A DNA stretch of 62,280 nt from a virus, in IMG/VR virus record IMGVR_UViG_3300046507_000576, positions 1-62,280 of that record; one strand, given 5' to 3'. Positions 1 to 7,072 of this stretch are shown in pieces. A program made the position numbers and the translations under genes. Within the stretch, counting starts at the first letter, position 1. The number at the start of each line of letters is the position of its first letter. The notes beneath the pieces were generated by a model. That model worked only from the letters and a program-made list of their open reading frames with translations. It ran no database searches and was not told where the DNA came from.

Positions 1-20
1 AGCGGGGGGTGGGGGGGGGG

Positions 21-119
21 GGGCGGACTGAGGGCGCCTGGCCGACTCCGGCTGGCCGAACGAGAGGGCCCCTCGGCTGATCGCGCAATTTTTCCCTGTC
101 TGCTCGGCCCCGATGGCCT
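21..119. repeat. Terminal direct repeat, left copy (99 bp)
   Basis: Bases 21-119 are identical to 62182-62280. An exact end-to-end repeat of 99 bases is what an assembler leaves when a circular or circularly permuted genome is opened at an arbitrary point. 99 is also a common assembly k-mer length, so this probably marks contig closure rather than a biological terminal repeat. The G-run just upstream (11-23) has no match at the other end. Confidence 0.9.
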
Positions 120-202
120 CGCGAGCGCGTGCACGAGGTCCGGCGGCTCGCGAGCCCCGCATCCCGGCCTATGATCTATCCACCCAACCAAGGAGAAGCA
201 CC

Positions 203-316
203 ATGCAATACAAGACTTGCGGCACCTGTGATGGCAAAGGGCAGGTTCGGATTGGAGGACGCCCTGCCTGCTGGCGTACCTGTGGTACCTGCGACGGCTC
301 CGGGAGACAGCCATGA
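203..316 (+). CDS. DnaJ-type zinc-finger miniprotein (37 aa)
   Basis: A 37-residue protein built around two CGTCDGxG motifs, the CxxCxGxG pattern of the DnaJ cysteine-rich zinc domain. The four cysteines could bind a single zinc. The start is set by AAGGAG seven bases upstream, and the stop overlaps the next start as ATGA, so it is probably translationally coupled to the terminase gene. Longer in-frame starts have no ribosome-binding site. Function is unknown; similar tiny CxxCxGxG proteins are common in phages. Confidence 0.75.
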   Translation: MQYKTCGTCDGKGQVRIGGRPACWRTCGTCDGSGRQP

Positions 317-924
317 CCAACAAGAAGGACATACCCGAGCGCGCCAGGCTCTCGATGGAGCGCGGGCCGATCTCCCAGCTCGAGCTGACGGACGAGGACC
401 TGGAGGGCCTCTCGGCAGCCCAGACGATGGCCACCCACAAGAAGGCCGCCTTCCTCCGGGCGTTCGCCATGCGGGGCATCGTCCTCGAGGGCGTGACGGC
501 TGCGTCCGTGTCCAGGCAGACCGTCAAATACTGGCGCGACGCGGACGAGTGGTTCGAGGCCCTGTACCAGGCGGCCCTGGAGGAGGCGGGCGACCGCGTC
601 GAGGCCGAGGCCATGCGCCGGGCCATGGACGGCGTGGACGTGCCCGTGATCTACCAGGGCATGCCCACCATGACCCAGGACGCGGTCACGGGCGAGCAGC
701 GCGTGCTGACCACCAAGCAGTACAGCGACCCGCTGCTCGCCCTCCTGCTAAAGGGCCGGAAGCACGAGTACCGGGAGAACGTCAAGCAGACCCACGCCTT
801 CGAGGGCCAGACCGGCGTGCTGATCGTCCCCGCGGCCGTCGACCCGGACGCCTGGGCCAAGGCAGCGGCCGCCCAGCAGGCGCAGTACGCTGGCTCCACG
901 GGAGAAGACCAGGGGGCAAAATGA
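313..924 (+). CDS. terS: Putative terminase small subunit
   Basis: 203 aa. Residues ~40-80 form a helix-turn-helix-like segment (AFLRAFAMRGIVLEGV...SRQTVKYW) of the kind small terminase subunits use to recognise DNA, followed by a helical middle and an Ala/Gln-rich tail. Small terminases select packaging DNA and recruit the large subunit. It starts inside the stop of the zinc miniprotein. Oddly, the large terminase gene lies 6.8 kb downstream rather than next door. A general HTH regulator is the alternative; the length and predicted organisation favour TerS. Confidence 0.6.
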   Translation: MTNKKDIPERARLSMERGPISQLELTDEDLEGLSAAQTMATHKKAAFLRAFAMRGIVLEGVTAASVSRQTVKYWRDADEWFEALYQAALEEAGDRVEAEAMRRAMDGVDVPVIYQGMPTMTQDAVTGEQRVLTTKQYSDPLLALLLKGRKHEYRENVKQTHAFEGQTGVLIVPAAVDPDAWAKAAAAQQAQYAGSTGEDQGAK

Positions 925-958
925 TGTCTGTTGTCAACATCAACCCTGAGAGGATACC

Positions 959-1312
959 ATGGCAAACACCGAAGGAAAGAACGCGAGGGGCGAGCCCCGC
1001 AGCGCGAAGGAGCTGGCAGACGCGCCGGTCGTGGCGAGGCCGGCCGTCTACGACCCCAACAACCTGCTGAACTACCTGCTCCAGCATCGGGGCCTGAAGA
1101 ACGACGCGGCCCTGTCCCGCTGGCTGCAGCTCGCGCCGCCCGTCATCTCGAAGCTGCGCCACCGCGAGCGCGAGGTGAGCGCGAGCATGCTGATCTGCGT
1201 CCACGACCAGACGGGCATACCGGTCCGCACCCTGCGCGACCTGATGGGCGACCGCCGGGCCAAGTGGCGCTTCGGCGAGCGCGTGGCAAAGAGGAGGTCT
1301 GTCCATGCATAA
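959..1312 (+). CDS. HTH-type DNA-binding protein
   Basis: 117 aa. The central part (residues ~35-95) reads as a Cro/XRE-like helix-turn-helix: ALSRWLQLAPPVISKLRHRER is the classic scan-and-bind layout, followed by a helix that resembles a dimer cap. The C-terminus is basic (KWRFGERVAKRRS). Start supported by GAGAGGA upstream. Likely a transcriptional regulator of the plus-strand genes, but no operator can be assigned. No repressor-cleavage domain is present, so it is not a lambda CI-type repressor. Confidence 0.6.
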   Translation: MANTEGKNARGEPRSAKELADAPVVARPAVYDPNNLLNYLLQHRGLKNDAALSRWLQLAPPVISKLRHREREVSASMLICVHDQTGIPVRTLRDLMGDRRAKWRFGERVAKRRSVHA

Positions 1313-1853
1313 CGACCAGAAGCAGGAGTCCCGCCTCGACCGCGCCGAGGCTGACGCCATCGACCGTCGCGTGATGGGCCGGTCGGCGGCCCCCTACGGC
1401 GCCATGGGCACGATCGGCCACCACACCCTCACCTGCATGAAGTCCCTGGGCGCCCAGCACATGTGCACCTGTGGCCTGGACGCGATCCTCGACGACCGCG
1501 GCAACACTCCAGTCCCGCGTGACACGGCCCTCGGCGCTACCAATGCCCATGACATTGCCGACGTTATCCGTCGGGCTGCCGAGGCCCACAATCCCCAGGG
1601 CGTCAAGGACCTGCAGGCCCGGCAGGAGCGCGAGCGGGCCTACCGCACCCAGGACGAGATCGACCGCGAGCTGGGCCGCCTGGTCCGTGAGACCATCGCG
1701 GGAGGCGCGCACCACCTCGGCCTCGGCTGCGACGTGCCCAGCGGGAACTGGGGCGTGCGCGTCTCCGGCATCCCGGGGCACCCGTCCTACTACGGCGAGA
1801 CCCTGCTCGACGCCGTGCGCCTCGCCCACAAGGCACACGGGGGCAAGCCGTGA
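1305..1853 (+). CDS. Conserved-looking hypothetical protein, two-part
   Basis: 182 aa, unrecognised. The first half has HTLTCMKSLGAQHMCTCGLDAIL, with three Cys and one His that could bind metal. The second half (residues ~120-182) is a compact Gly-rich segment ending SYYGETLLDAVRLAHKAHGG, like a small alpha/beta domain. It overlaps the previous gene by 8 bases and its TGA overlaps the GTG of the next gene, so it sits in one operon. Confidence 0.55.
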   Translation: MHNDQKQESRLDRAEADAIDRRVMGRSAAPYGAMGTIGHHTLTCMKSLGAQHMCTCGLDAILDDRGNTPVPRDTALGATNAHDIADVIRRAAEAHNPQGVKDLQARQERERAYRTQDEIDRELGRLVRETIAGGAHHLGLGCDVPSGNWGVRVSGIPGHPSYYGETLLDAVRLAHKAHGGKP

Positions 1854-2137
1854 GCCGCCTCGTCAACGGCTTCTGGTCCCTGCCCGCCGCGATCGCCCTG
1901 TCCCTGCTCGCGGGGGCAGGCCTCGCGGCCTGCAGCAAGAAGGCCGAGTCCACCCAGCAGGTCAACCGGGACTTCCAGGTGGACACCCTGTTCACCCACG
2001 ATGGCTGCACGGTCTACCGGTTCAACGACGGTGGGGCGAGCCGCTACTTCACCAACTGCAAGGGCAGCACGCAGTGGCAGGAGGGCTGCGGCAAGAACTG
2101 CACGCGTGGCGTCGAGGTGCTGGGAGTACCCCAATGA
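1850..2137 (+). CDS. DUF4884-like lipoprotein
   Basis: 95 aa, GTG start overlapping the preceding TGA. Residues 1-28 are a lipoprotein signal peptide: a short positive start, a hydrophobic core and the lipobox LAAC-SKK. The mature part (VDTLFTHDGCTVYRF...YFTNCKGS) matches my recollection of the DUF4884 family of small phage and prophage lipoproteins. Expected in the cell envelope, facing the periplasm. Phage lipoproteins of this size often block superinfection, but that role is inference. Confidence 0.7.
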   Translation: MSRLVNGFWSLPAAIALSLLAGAGLAACSKKAESTQQVNRDFQVDTLFTHDGCTVYRFNDGGASRYFTNCKGSTQWQEGCGKNCTRGVEVLGVPQ

Positions 2138-2676
2138 CCAAGCTCCTCTGGCGCCTCGTTGCCCGCGTCGTCTCCCGCCCGTGCGTGGCGGACTGGCTCA
2201 TCGCCCGTGCCAAGCGCACGCCCTACCACCACATCACGTCCGCCGACGGCCGGGACGTCTACATGGAGCGCTACTGGCTCCTCAACCCCTACCCGTACCG
2301 CTCATCGGAGTCGATGAAGGGCTGGCGTCGGCTGTTCCCCTCCGCACGCATCCACTGGATTCGCCGTGAGGACCGGGACCGCCACATGCACGACCACCCG
2401 TGGAACGCCCGCACCCTCGTCCTGCGCGGCTGGTACCTCGAGGAGCGCCGCGAGGTCTACGAGGGCGAGCGCCTAGGCCGCTACGTCCTGGCGCGCCGGC
2501 TGCGGGCTGCGGGCGACACAGCTGCCCTCCGCTTTGGTGAGTACCACAAGATCACCGACGTGCCGGAGGACGGCGTCTGGACCTTGTTCATCACGTGGCG
2601 TTACCGTGGGACCTGGGGCTACCTGGTAGAGGGCACGAAGGTGCCATGGCGCAAGTACCTGGGCCTCGACCAGTAG
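2134..2676 (+). CDS. Cupin-like protein, cysteine-dioxygenase-like
   Basis: 180 aa. The core (residues ~70-150) has IHWIRREDRDRHMHDHPW followed by a strand-rich LRGWYLEE... and a later EYHKI, a cupin layout in which His residues of the HxHDH cluster could bind a metal. Related phage proteins are often annotated cysteine-dioxygenase-like. The substrate is unknown. Start overlaps the lipoprotein stop (ATGA). The N-terminal ~30 residues are hydrophobic and basic, so peripheral membrane association is possible. Confidence 0.6.
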   Translation: MTKLLWRLVARVVSRPCVADWLIARAKRTPYHHITSADGRDVYMERYWLLNPYPYRSSESMKGWRRLFPSARIHWIRREDRDRHMHDHPWNARTLVLRGWYLEERREVYEGERLGRYVLARRLRAAGDTAALRFGEYHKITDVPEDGVWTLFITWRYRGTWGYLVEGTKVPWRKYLGLDQ

Positions 2677-2749
2677 GCACCCAAACAGTGGAGGCCGGGG
2701 ACCCGATCCCCGGCATGATGTACCCACCTCAACCATGAAGGAGAAGAGA

Positions 2750-3103
2750 ATGAGCCTAGGATCGGCCATCTTGACCACCGAGGGCATCGTCCTCGAGGCC
2801 ACCGGGGGCGTGTTCCTGCGGTGGTACTGGGACCACAAGCGGGGCACCCAGACCCTGCGCGTCGACACCACGCCGGACCTGGCGATGGCCTCGACCAACC
2901 CCGATGCCCACACCACGCGCGAGCTTGGCAGGCTCGGCCAGGCCGTGGTGCGCCGCCACCGCGTGAAGGTCGAGCGCGTGGTGCGCATCCTGGCGCCCGC
3001 CGAGCTGGCCCTGGAGCCCTCTCCCCCACAGCCAAGCTTTGACCCCAGCGTGGGTCGCTGCGAGGAGTGTGGGCACGGCAGCTGCAATGGAGAGTGCCTA
3101 TGA
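2750..3103 (+). CDS. Hypothetical protein with C-terminal Cys cluster
   Basis: 117 aa. The N-terminal ~85 residues are strand-rich and unrecognised. The last 15 residues carry CEECGHGSCNGEC, a four-cysteine cluster that probably binds zinc. An in-frame ATG 15 bases earlier exists, but AAGGAG lies directly before the chosen start. A long gap precedes the gene, so it may open a new transcript. Its stop overlaps the next start (ATGA). Confidence 0.55.
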   Translation: MSLGSAILTTEGIVLEATGGVFLRWYWDHKRGTQTLRVDTTPDLAMASTNPDAHTTRELGRLGQAVVRRHRVKVERVVRILAPAELALEPSPPQPSFDPSVGRCEECGHGSCNGECL

Positions 3104-3414
3104 AGCGCTGGTACACAGTGAGGGGCTACGTGGTCGGCGTGGACTGGGGCAATGTGGCCTTTGCCTCGCTGGTCACGGCCATAGTCGCCATGATCGTGGT
3201 CCTGGTGTGGCTCACCCTCAACGAGGACAAGCCCCACTACTCCGTGCCGGCCGAGCTGTGCACGGAGCGCGACACGGGCCACACGCGCGAGGAGCTGTCC
3301 CACTACAACTGCGTGGCCTGGGACAAGCAGGGGACCTGCACGGTGCAGCAGCCGGTCTTCCGCACGGCCCACGAGATGGAGGTCACATGCAGGCCCTTCA
3401 CGACCTGGCGCTGA
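3100..3414 (+). CDS. Single-pass membrane protein with Cys-rich exterior
   Basis: 104 aa. One transmembrane helix at residues ~18-42 (VAFASLVTAIVAMIVVLVWL) after a short basic N-terminus, then a ~60-residue outer domain with four Cys (ELCTERD, HYNCVAW, GTCTVQ, VTCRPF) spaced for two disulfides, which points to a periplasmic location. No family recognised. Could act in envelope modification or superinfection exclusion. Confidence 0.55.
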   Translation: MKRWYTVRGYVVGVDWGNVAFASLVTAIVAMIVVLVWLTLNEDKPHYSVPAELCTERDTGHTREELSHYNCVAWDKQGTCTVQQPVFRTAHEMEVTCRPFTTWR

Positions 3415-3794
3415 CCTGCCCGCAGGCTCTCTGCTACGGTGGAGAGCCCTGCCTGCAGTGCAGCCGGCAGCCGGATCCCATACGCTGTGCCATGCTGACG
3501 GCGAGCGGCTGGCCGATCGTGCCCGGCCGCCGCGTGAGGATCCGCCACGACATCATTGACCACGGGTCTGACTGCCACCCGCCCGGCCGGGTGGCACGCG
3601 GCGGGGAGATGCTGTACGTGCTGCGCCATGCTGACTGGATCTACCCTGTGTATAGCGCCTTCGTGCTGTCCCATGCCCCGGACGAGAAGACCTATGGCGG
3701 CTTCGTGGCGTACCGCCACGAGGTCGAACTTTACTGGGAGCAGCCCGACCTGTTCCCCACAACTTTACCAACCACGAAGGAGATTCACCCATGA
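3387..3794 (+). CDS. Hypothetical protein, Cys-rich N-terminus
   Basis: 135 aa, overlapping the previous gene by 28 bases with GGAGG upstream of the ATG. The first 35 residues hold five Cys (TCPQALCYGGEPCLQCSRQP...RC), which could coordinate a metal. Residues ~45-120 are strand-rich with a GRRVRIRHD...YVLRHADW pattern like a small beta-barrel. Function unknown. Confidence 0.5.
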   Translation: MQALHDLALTCPQALCYGGEPCLQCSRQPDPIRCAMLTASGWPIVPGRRVRIRHDIIDHGSDCHPPGRVARGGEMLYVLRHADWIYPVYSAFVLSHAPDEKTYGGFVAYRHEVELYWEQPDLFPTTLPTTKEIHP

Positions 3795-4135
3795 AATTTT
3801 TCCGCTCTATCCTGCTCGACGTCGTCCAGGTAGCCCTCGCAGTCCTGTGGCTGCGCCACGGTGAGGACGGCGCCGGCAACGCGCTCCTGGCCATCAACTG
3901 GACCACCTCGGTCTTCCGCCTGTGGATAGCCCTCGCGAGCATCGACGATGGCCTCAAGCCCCACCCGGGCGGCGCTGTGTGGGACGCCTACAACTGGCTC
4001 CGCTTTGGCGTCAAGTTCCTGTTCCTCGCCTGGATTGCGCACTTCTGGCTCATGGGCGTCTACGTCGCCAGCTGCCTCTTCGTCGCAGCAGCCGTGCACC
4101 AGTATAAAGTCAAGCAATCGCAGGCATCCGCCTGA
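3791..4135 (+). CDS. Multi-pass membrane protein
   Basis: 114 aa with three hydrophobic stretches (residues ~5-20, ~28-50 and ~70-102, the last long enough to span the membrane). The C-terminus is short and basic (YKVKQSQ). Start overlaps the stop of the previous gene. Last gene of this operon: a strong intrinsic terminator follows 23 bases after the stop. Function unknown; inner membrane location inferred. Confidence 0.55.
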   Translation: MKFFRSILLDVVQVALAVLWLRHGEDGAGNALLAINWTTSVFRLWIALASIDDGLKPHPGGAVWDAYNWLRFGVKFLFLAWIAHFWLMGVYVASCLFVAAAVHQYKVKQSQASA

Positions 4136-4154
4136 CGCCCTCCCGGGCACAATC
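4123..4154 (+). promoter_or_regulatory. Candidate plus-strand promoter
   Basis: GGCATCCGCC, then 16 bases, then ACAATC. It resembles the better-conserved promoters at 17916 and 21724, and overlaps the end of the upstream gene. Because it lies before the terminator at 4158, a transcript from here would have to read through that hairpin. Confidence 0.3.
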
Positions 4155-4157
4155 TCT

Positions 4158-4183
4158 GGGTGGCCTTCGGGGCCGCCCTTTTT
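4158..4183 (+). terminator. Intrinsic terminator
   Basis: GGGTGGCC pairs with GGCCGCCC around a TTCGG loop, followed by five T. It ends the 203-4135 operon or attenuates transcription into the next genes. Confidence 0.8.
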
Positions 4184-4204
4184 ATTACCCACAGGAGCAG
4201 CACC

Positions 4205-4495
4205 ATGAAGAGCATCATCGTCCAGGACGCTGGGCACGAGGACCAGCACGCAGCAGACCCGGTCGACCGGGCAGGGGCCGAGGTCGAGGCCAGCAACCGC
4301 GAGGCGCGCGAGGCCCACCAGCGGCGCGTGAAGGCCAGCGGCAACATGCCGGACCCCCTGCCGGACGGCACTTGTGCCAACGAAATGTGCGGCGAGCAGG
4401 TCGAGGAGGAGCGGGCCGCCCTCGGGCTGGGGCTGTGCCTCGACTGCGCCCAAAAGCGCGAGCGAATGCGCCTGCGGAAGAAGCGGGGGTTCTGA
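4205..4495 (+). CDS. TraR/DksA-type zinc-finger protein
   Basis: 96 aa. Charged, helical N-terminal half, then a C4 zinc finger of DksA/TraR type: CANEMC...CLDC with the RMRLRKKRG basic end. TraR-like phage proteins bind the RNA polymerase secondary channel and change promoter choice. This one could tune host transcription, but it lacks the long coiled coil of full DksA. ATG preceded by CAGGAG. Its stop overlaps the next start. Confidence 0.65.
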   Translation: MKSIIVQDAGHEDQHAADPVDRAGAEVEASNREAREAHQRRVKASGNMPDPLPDGTCANEMCGEQVEEERAALGLGLCLDCAQKRERMRLRKKRGF

Positions 4496-4782
4496 TGTAC
4501 GCGTACGAGAATGGCGGGGGCAGGTACGTCCCCGGCGTGTACGACCTGCACTACCGGTGCCAGGACTGCGGGGGAATCTTCCAGGTCGTCAAGCAGCGGG
4601 GGCCGGCCCTGTGCTCCCTGGACTTCACCTACGAGGAGGTCCTCCTCCTGCACGCCCTGCACGCCACCCTCCTCTACGCCCCGCACTACCACCGGGACCG
4701 CACGACCGGCCTCGGCCGCCTGGTCGGCCTCCAGCCGCGGCAGAACTCCAAGTTCTACGTCCTGTTCAAGGCCGAGCAGTGA
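4495..4782 (+). CDS. Small protein with CxxC zinc-ribbon half
   Basis: 95 aa. CQDCGG near residue 23 and a later Cys suggest a partial zinc ribbon. A helical EEVLLLHALHATLL segment follows, with several His and Tyr. ATG overlaps the preceding TGA. Function unknown. Confidence 0.5.
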   Translation: MYAYENGGGRYVPGVYDLHYRCQDCGGIFQVVKQRGPALCSLDFTYEEVLLLHALHATLLYAPHYHRDRTTGLGRLVGLQPRQNSKFYVLFKAEQ

Positions 4783-4842
4783 CGGCTTGCCTGGCCCCGC
4801 CCGGGGCGTAGAATCTCTTGGTGCCCCAACCAGGAGATACCC

Positions 4843-5139
4843 TTGAGCCGCCACTACGTCTGTGACAACCCCGCCTGCCGGGACCACCGGCCGAATCCTC
4901 ACGACGCCGACGACATGCTGCAGGTCTACCTGCAGGACGTCGAGCCCGAGCCCCCACTTCCCCTTCTCAGCAATTCCCAAGCGCCCTGCAACCTACAGAC
5001 CACGCGTCGGCTCGTGGTCCGCTGGCCGTATAAGGTGCCACACGGCTGGAGCTGGCAGACCATCCACCTCTGCGACGACTGCCACACCTCTGGGGGCCAG
5101 GAGCTGGCCCAGCAGGCGTGGGAAAGGATGAACGGATGA
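4843..5139 (+). CDS. Zinc-binding hypothetical protein
   Basis: 98 aa from a TTG start with AGGAG nine bases upstream; no better ATG exists in frame. CDNPAC near the N-terminus and CDDCH at residue ~75 would make one split zinc site. A -10-like TAGAAT and a -35-like TTGCCT, 16 bases apart, lie about 35 bases upstream around a GC-rich hairpin (4794-4808). Confidence 0.5.
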   Translation: MSRHYVCDNPACRDHRPNPHDADDMLQVYLQDVEPEPPLPLLSNSQAPCNLQTTRRLVVRWPYKVPHGWSWQTIHLCDDCHTSGGQELAQQAWERMNG

Positions 5140-5594
5140 CCCACACGCCAAGTGACAACGACAAGCGGGAGCTGTGGAACCTCATCTGCGGGAGCGTGCT
5201 CGGCCAGGGCAGCGCCCGCACGGTCTACGAGCACTGCCTCGACTCCGGCCTGGTGCTCAAGGTCGAGAGTGGCGCCGGCAGCTTCCAGAACGTCCTGGAG
5301 TGGGAGACCTGGGAGCAGGTGCGCGACACCGAGCACGCCAGGTGGTTCGCCCCGTGCGTCGCCATCAGCCCGTGCGGCGGCGTCCTGGTGCAGAGGCGTA
5401 CCGTCCAGCCGAAGGCCTACCCAGACCTGGTGCCCAACTTCTTCACCGACCTCAAGCTGACCAACTTCGGCACGCTCCTGCCCTACAAGGACGAGGAGGA
5501 GCGCTTCGTCTGCCACGACTACGGGTTCACCCGGCTGATGGGACTCGGGCTGACCAAGCGCATGGCCAAGCCCAACTGGTGGCGGGCAAAGTGA
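5136..5594 (+). CDS. Minimal protein-kinase-like protein
   Basis: 152 aa. The order of motifs is that of a protein kinase fold compressed to about half length: glycine loop G23-QG-SARTVY, candidate lysine K42 (LVLKVE), a helix-C Glu near 55-59, catalytic-loop-like TDLKLTN at 104-110 (D105, K107, N110) and a DYG at 128-130 in place of DFG. Small kinase-like proteins with a tDxKxxNfG...DYG layout occur in other phages. Whether it phosphorylates a host protein or is a pseudokinase cannot be told from sequence. Start overlaps the previous stop. Confidence 0.6.
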   Translation: MTHTPSDNDKRELWNLICGSVLGQGSARTVYEHCLDSGLVLKVESGAGSFQNVLEWETWEQVRDTEHARWFAPCVAISPCGGVLVQRRTVQPKAYPDLVPNFFTDLKLTNFGTLLPYKDEEERFVCHDYGFTRLMGLGLTKRMAKPNWWRAK

Positions 5595-5815
5595 GAGAGG
5601 CCTACAACGGGCCCCACCATGCCAACGCCTGCCAGGATCCTGACTGCGAGGAGTGCGCGTGGCTGCTGGACGGCCACTGCATGGCCTGTGACGTGTGCGG
5701 GCACGTGGGGCACACCGAGGCCGACGGCTGGGCCCTAATTACCAGCGGCGGCGTTCGGTGCGAGTCCTGCCCCGACCCAGATGATGGTATACCCCGCTCA
5801 CGGGATACGGGATGA
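5591..5815 (+). CDS. Cys/His-rich zinc protein
   Basis: 74 aa from a GTG overlapping the kinase-like gene stop. It has nine Cys in pairs (CQDPDCEEC, HCMACDVC, CESC) plus His, consistent with two zinc sites. A GTG start is chosen because the coding frame opens exactly at the overlap. Function unknown. Confidence 0.5.
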   Translation: MREAYNGPHHANACQDPDCEECAWLLDGHCMACDVCGHVGHTEADGWALITSGGVRCESCPDPDDGIPRSRDTG

Positions 5816-5817
5816 TG
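5786..5817 (+). promoter_or_regulatory. Candidate plus-strand promoter
   Basis: GGTATACCCC matches the GGTTTACCCC box at 17916 in nine of ten bases and is followed 16 bases later by ATGATG. It would serve the gene starting at 5861. Confidence 0.4.
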
Positions 5818-5860
5818 ACTACTCCTAAACACGTAAACCCCTGAGAAAAGGAGAAACACC

Positions 5861-6361
5861 ATGAGCACCCAACTGACCAAGCAGGCACGCAAGCACCAGG
5901 CCCTGCTGAACACCCTGCTGGAGAACGTCACGACCGTGCAGGCGCAGTTCGCCGACCACCACAAGCTGTACACCTACAAGGTCCCGACCCACTGGGGCAT
6001 CAAGGCTGGCGACGGGCTGGTCGTCGACTCCCCGAACTCGGGCATGACTGTGGCCAAGGTCGTGTCGGTCGACGCGGTTCCGGCCTTTGACGCCGTGGCT
6101 GACTTCGCCTACAAGTGGGCAGTCCAGAAGGTCGACCGCTCCGGCTACGACGCCCAGCAGAAGCGCGAGGCCCTGTTCCTCGAGCAGATGGCGGTTGTCG
6201 AGCGCCTGAGTGCCCGCGCCGACACCCTGAACAAGGTGCAGACCGTGCTGGCAGACAAGCCGGAGGCGTCCCAGGCCTTCAAGGATGCCATGGCGGTCCT
6301 GAACGGCGTCGTCGGCCTGGCACAAGCCGAGGGCACCGCGGAAGCCACCACGGCCCAATAA
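5861..6361 (+). CDS. Hypothetical protein, helical
   Basis: 166 aa with strong AAGGAG upstream. Helical N-terminus, a short strand-rich middle (GDGLVVDSPNSGMTVAKVVSV, SH3-like in pattern), then long helices with an Ala/Gln tail. Not recognised. Followed by a perfect 9-bp hairpin with a TTCG loop. Confidence 0.5.
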   Translation: MSTQLTKQARKHQALLNTLLENVTTVQAQFADHHKLYTYKVPTHWGIKAGDGLVVDSPNSGMTVAKVVSVDAVPAFDAVADFAYKWAVQKVDRSGYDAQQKREALFLEQMAVVERLSARADTLNKVQTVLADKPEASQAFKDAMAVLNGVVGLAQAEGTAEATTAQ

Positions 6362-6369
6362 ACGACCCG

Positions 6370-6391
6370 GAGGGGCATTCGTGCCCCTCCC
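6370..6391 (+). terminator. Hairpin with TTCG tetraloop
   Basis: GGAGGGGCA pairs perfectly with TGCCCCTCC around TTCG. There is no T-run, so it may stabilise the 3' end or space two genes rather than terminate. Confidence 0.5.
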
Positions 6392-6413
6392 CCTCCCCCA
6401 GGAAGACACGAGA

Positions 6414-6833
6414 ATGAGCGACAAGAATCTCCCCCACCAGCGTGACGTCATCGTCGTCGCCCTGGAGCAAGCCCTGGCCGACCACGCCGGCAACCCCCTG
6501 AAGACCACGATCCAGCTGATGAGTGACCTCGTCGAGGCGTACTCCAGCCGCGAGCTGGTCATCGTCTCCGACCGCGTCGAGTCCCTGCGCGAGGGCGTCG
6601 TGGTGTGGCTCAACACCCACGTGGACTACTACCACGAGGTCGTCATGCGCCCCATGACCATGCACACCTCGGCCGCAACCCTCATGAAGGCCCGCATCGA
6701 GTCCGCCGGCGCTCCTGGCAGCCGCATGCCCCTGCCCAGCCGCGTGCTCTGCGCCTTCGACAGTCGCCCCGAGATGCGCACCGTGTGGGCCGACTACGGC
6801 GTCCCCTGCTACCTGACCCCGGGGGTCAAATGA
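6414..6833 (+). CDS. Hypothetical protein
   Basis: 139 aa, mostly helical, charged and without Cys-rich motifs. An AGGAAG precedes the ATG; an upstream in-frame ATG at 6381 lies inside the hairpin-adjacent C-rich run and lacks a ribosome site. Ends in ATGATG overlap with the next gene. Confidence 0.5.
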   Translation: MSDKNLPHQRDVIVVALEQALADHAGNPLKTTIQLMSDLVEAYSSRELVIVSDRVESLREGVVVWLNTHVDYYHEVVMRPMTMHTSAATLMKARIESAGAPGSRMPLPSRVLCAFDSRPEMRTVWADYGVPCYLTPGVK

Positions 6834-7072
6834 TGGGCCGCGCCGCCGCCGAGGTAGTCTACGCCCTGATGCTTGTGCTTGCCGGCGTGGGCATGAGTCT
6901 GCTGTGCACCAAGGCCATGGTCCCGGACATGCCACCGGCAAGCCCTGTCCAGGTATGCGCGCCTCGGCAGTCCACGGACAACGCCTGTGCCGCCTGGCTC
7001 TTCCGCAGCGACCTGGCCACGGCGAAGAAGCGCATGTGCGGTCGGTCCCAGACGAAGGAGACACCGAAATGA
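6830..7072 (+). CDS. Small membrane-anchored protein
   Basis: 80 aa. One hydrophobic helix at ~6-26 (VVYALMLVLAGVGMSLL), then a polar part with three Cys. The tail is basic. Overlaps both neighbours by four bases. Function unknown. Confidence 0.5.
   Translation: MMGRAAAEVVYALMLVLAGVGMSLLCTKAMVPDMPPASPVQVCAPRQSTDNACAAWLFRSDLATAKKRMCGRSQTKETPK

Noticed and set aside
3039-3386. In-frame upstream extension of the 3387 gene
   Set aside because: It overlaps two well-supported genes; GGAGG directly before 3387 fixes the start.
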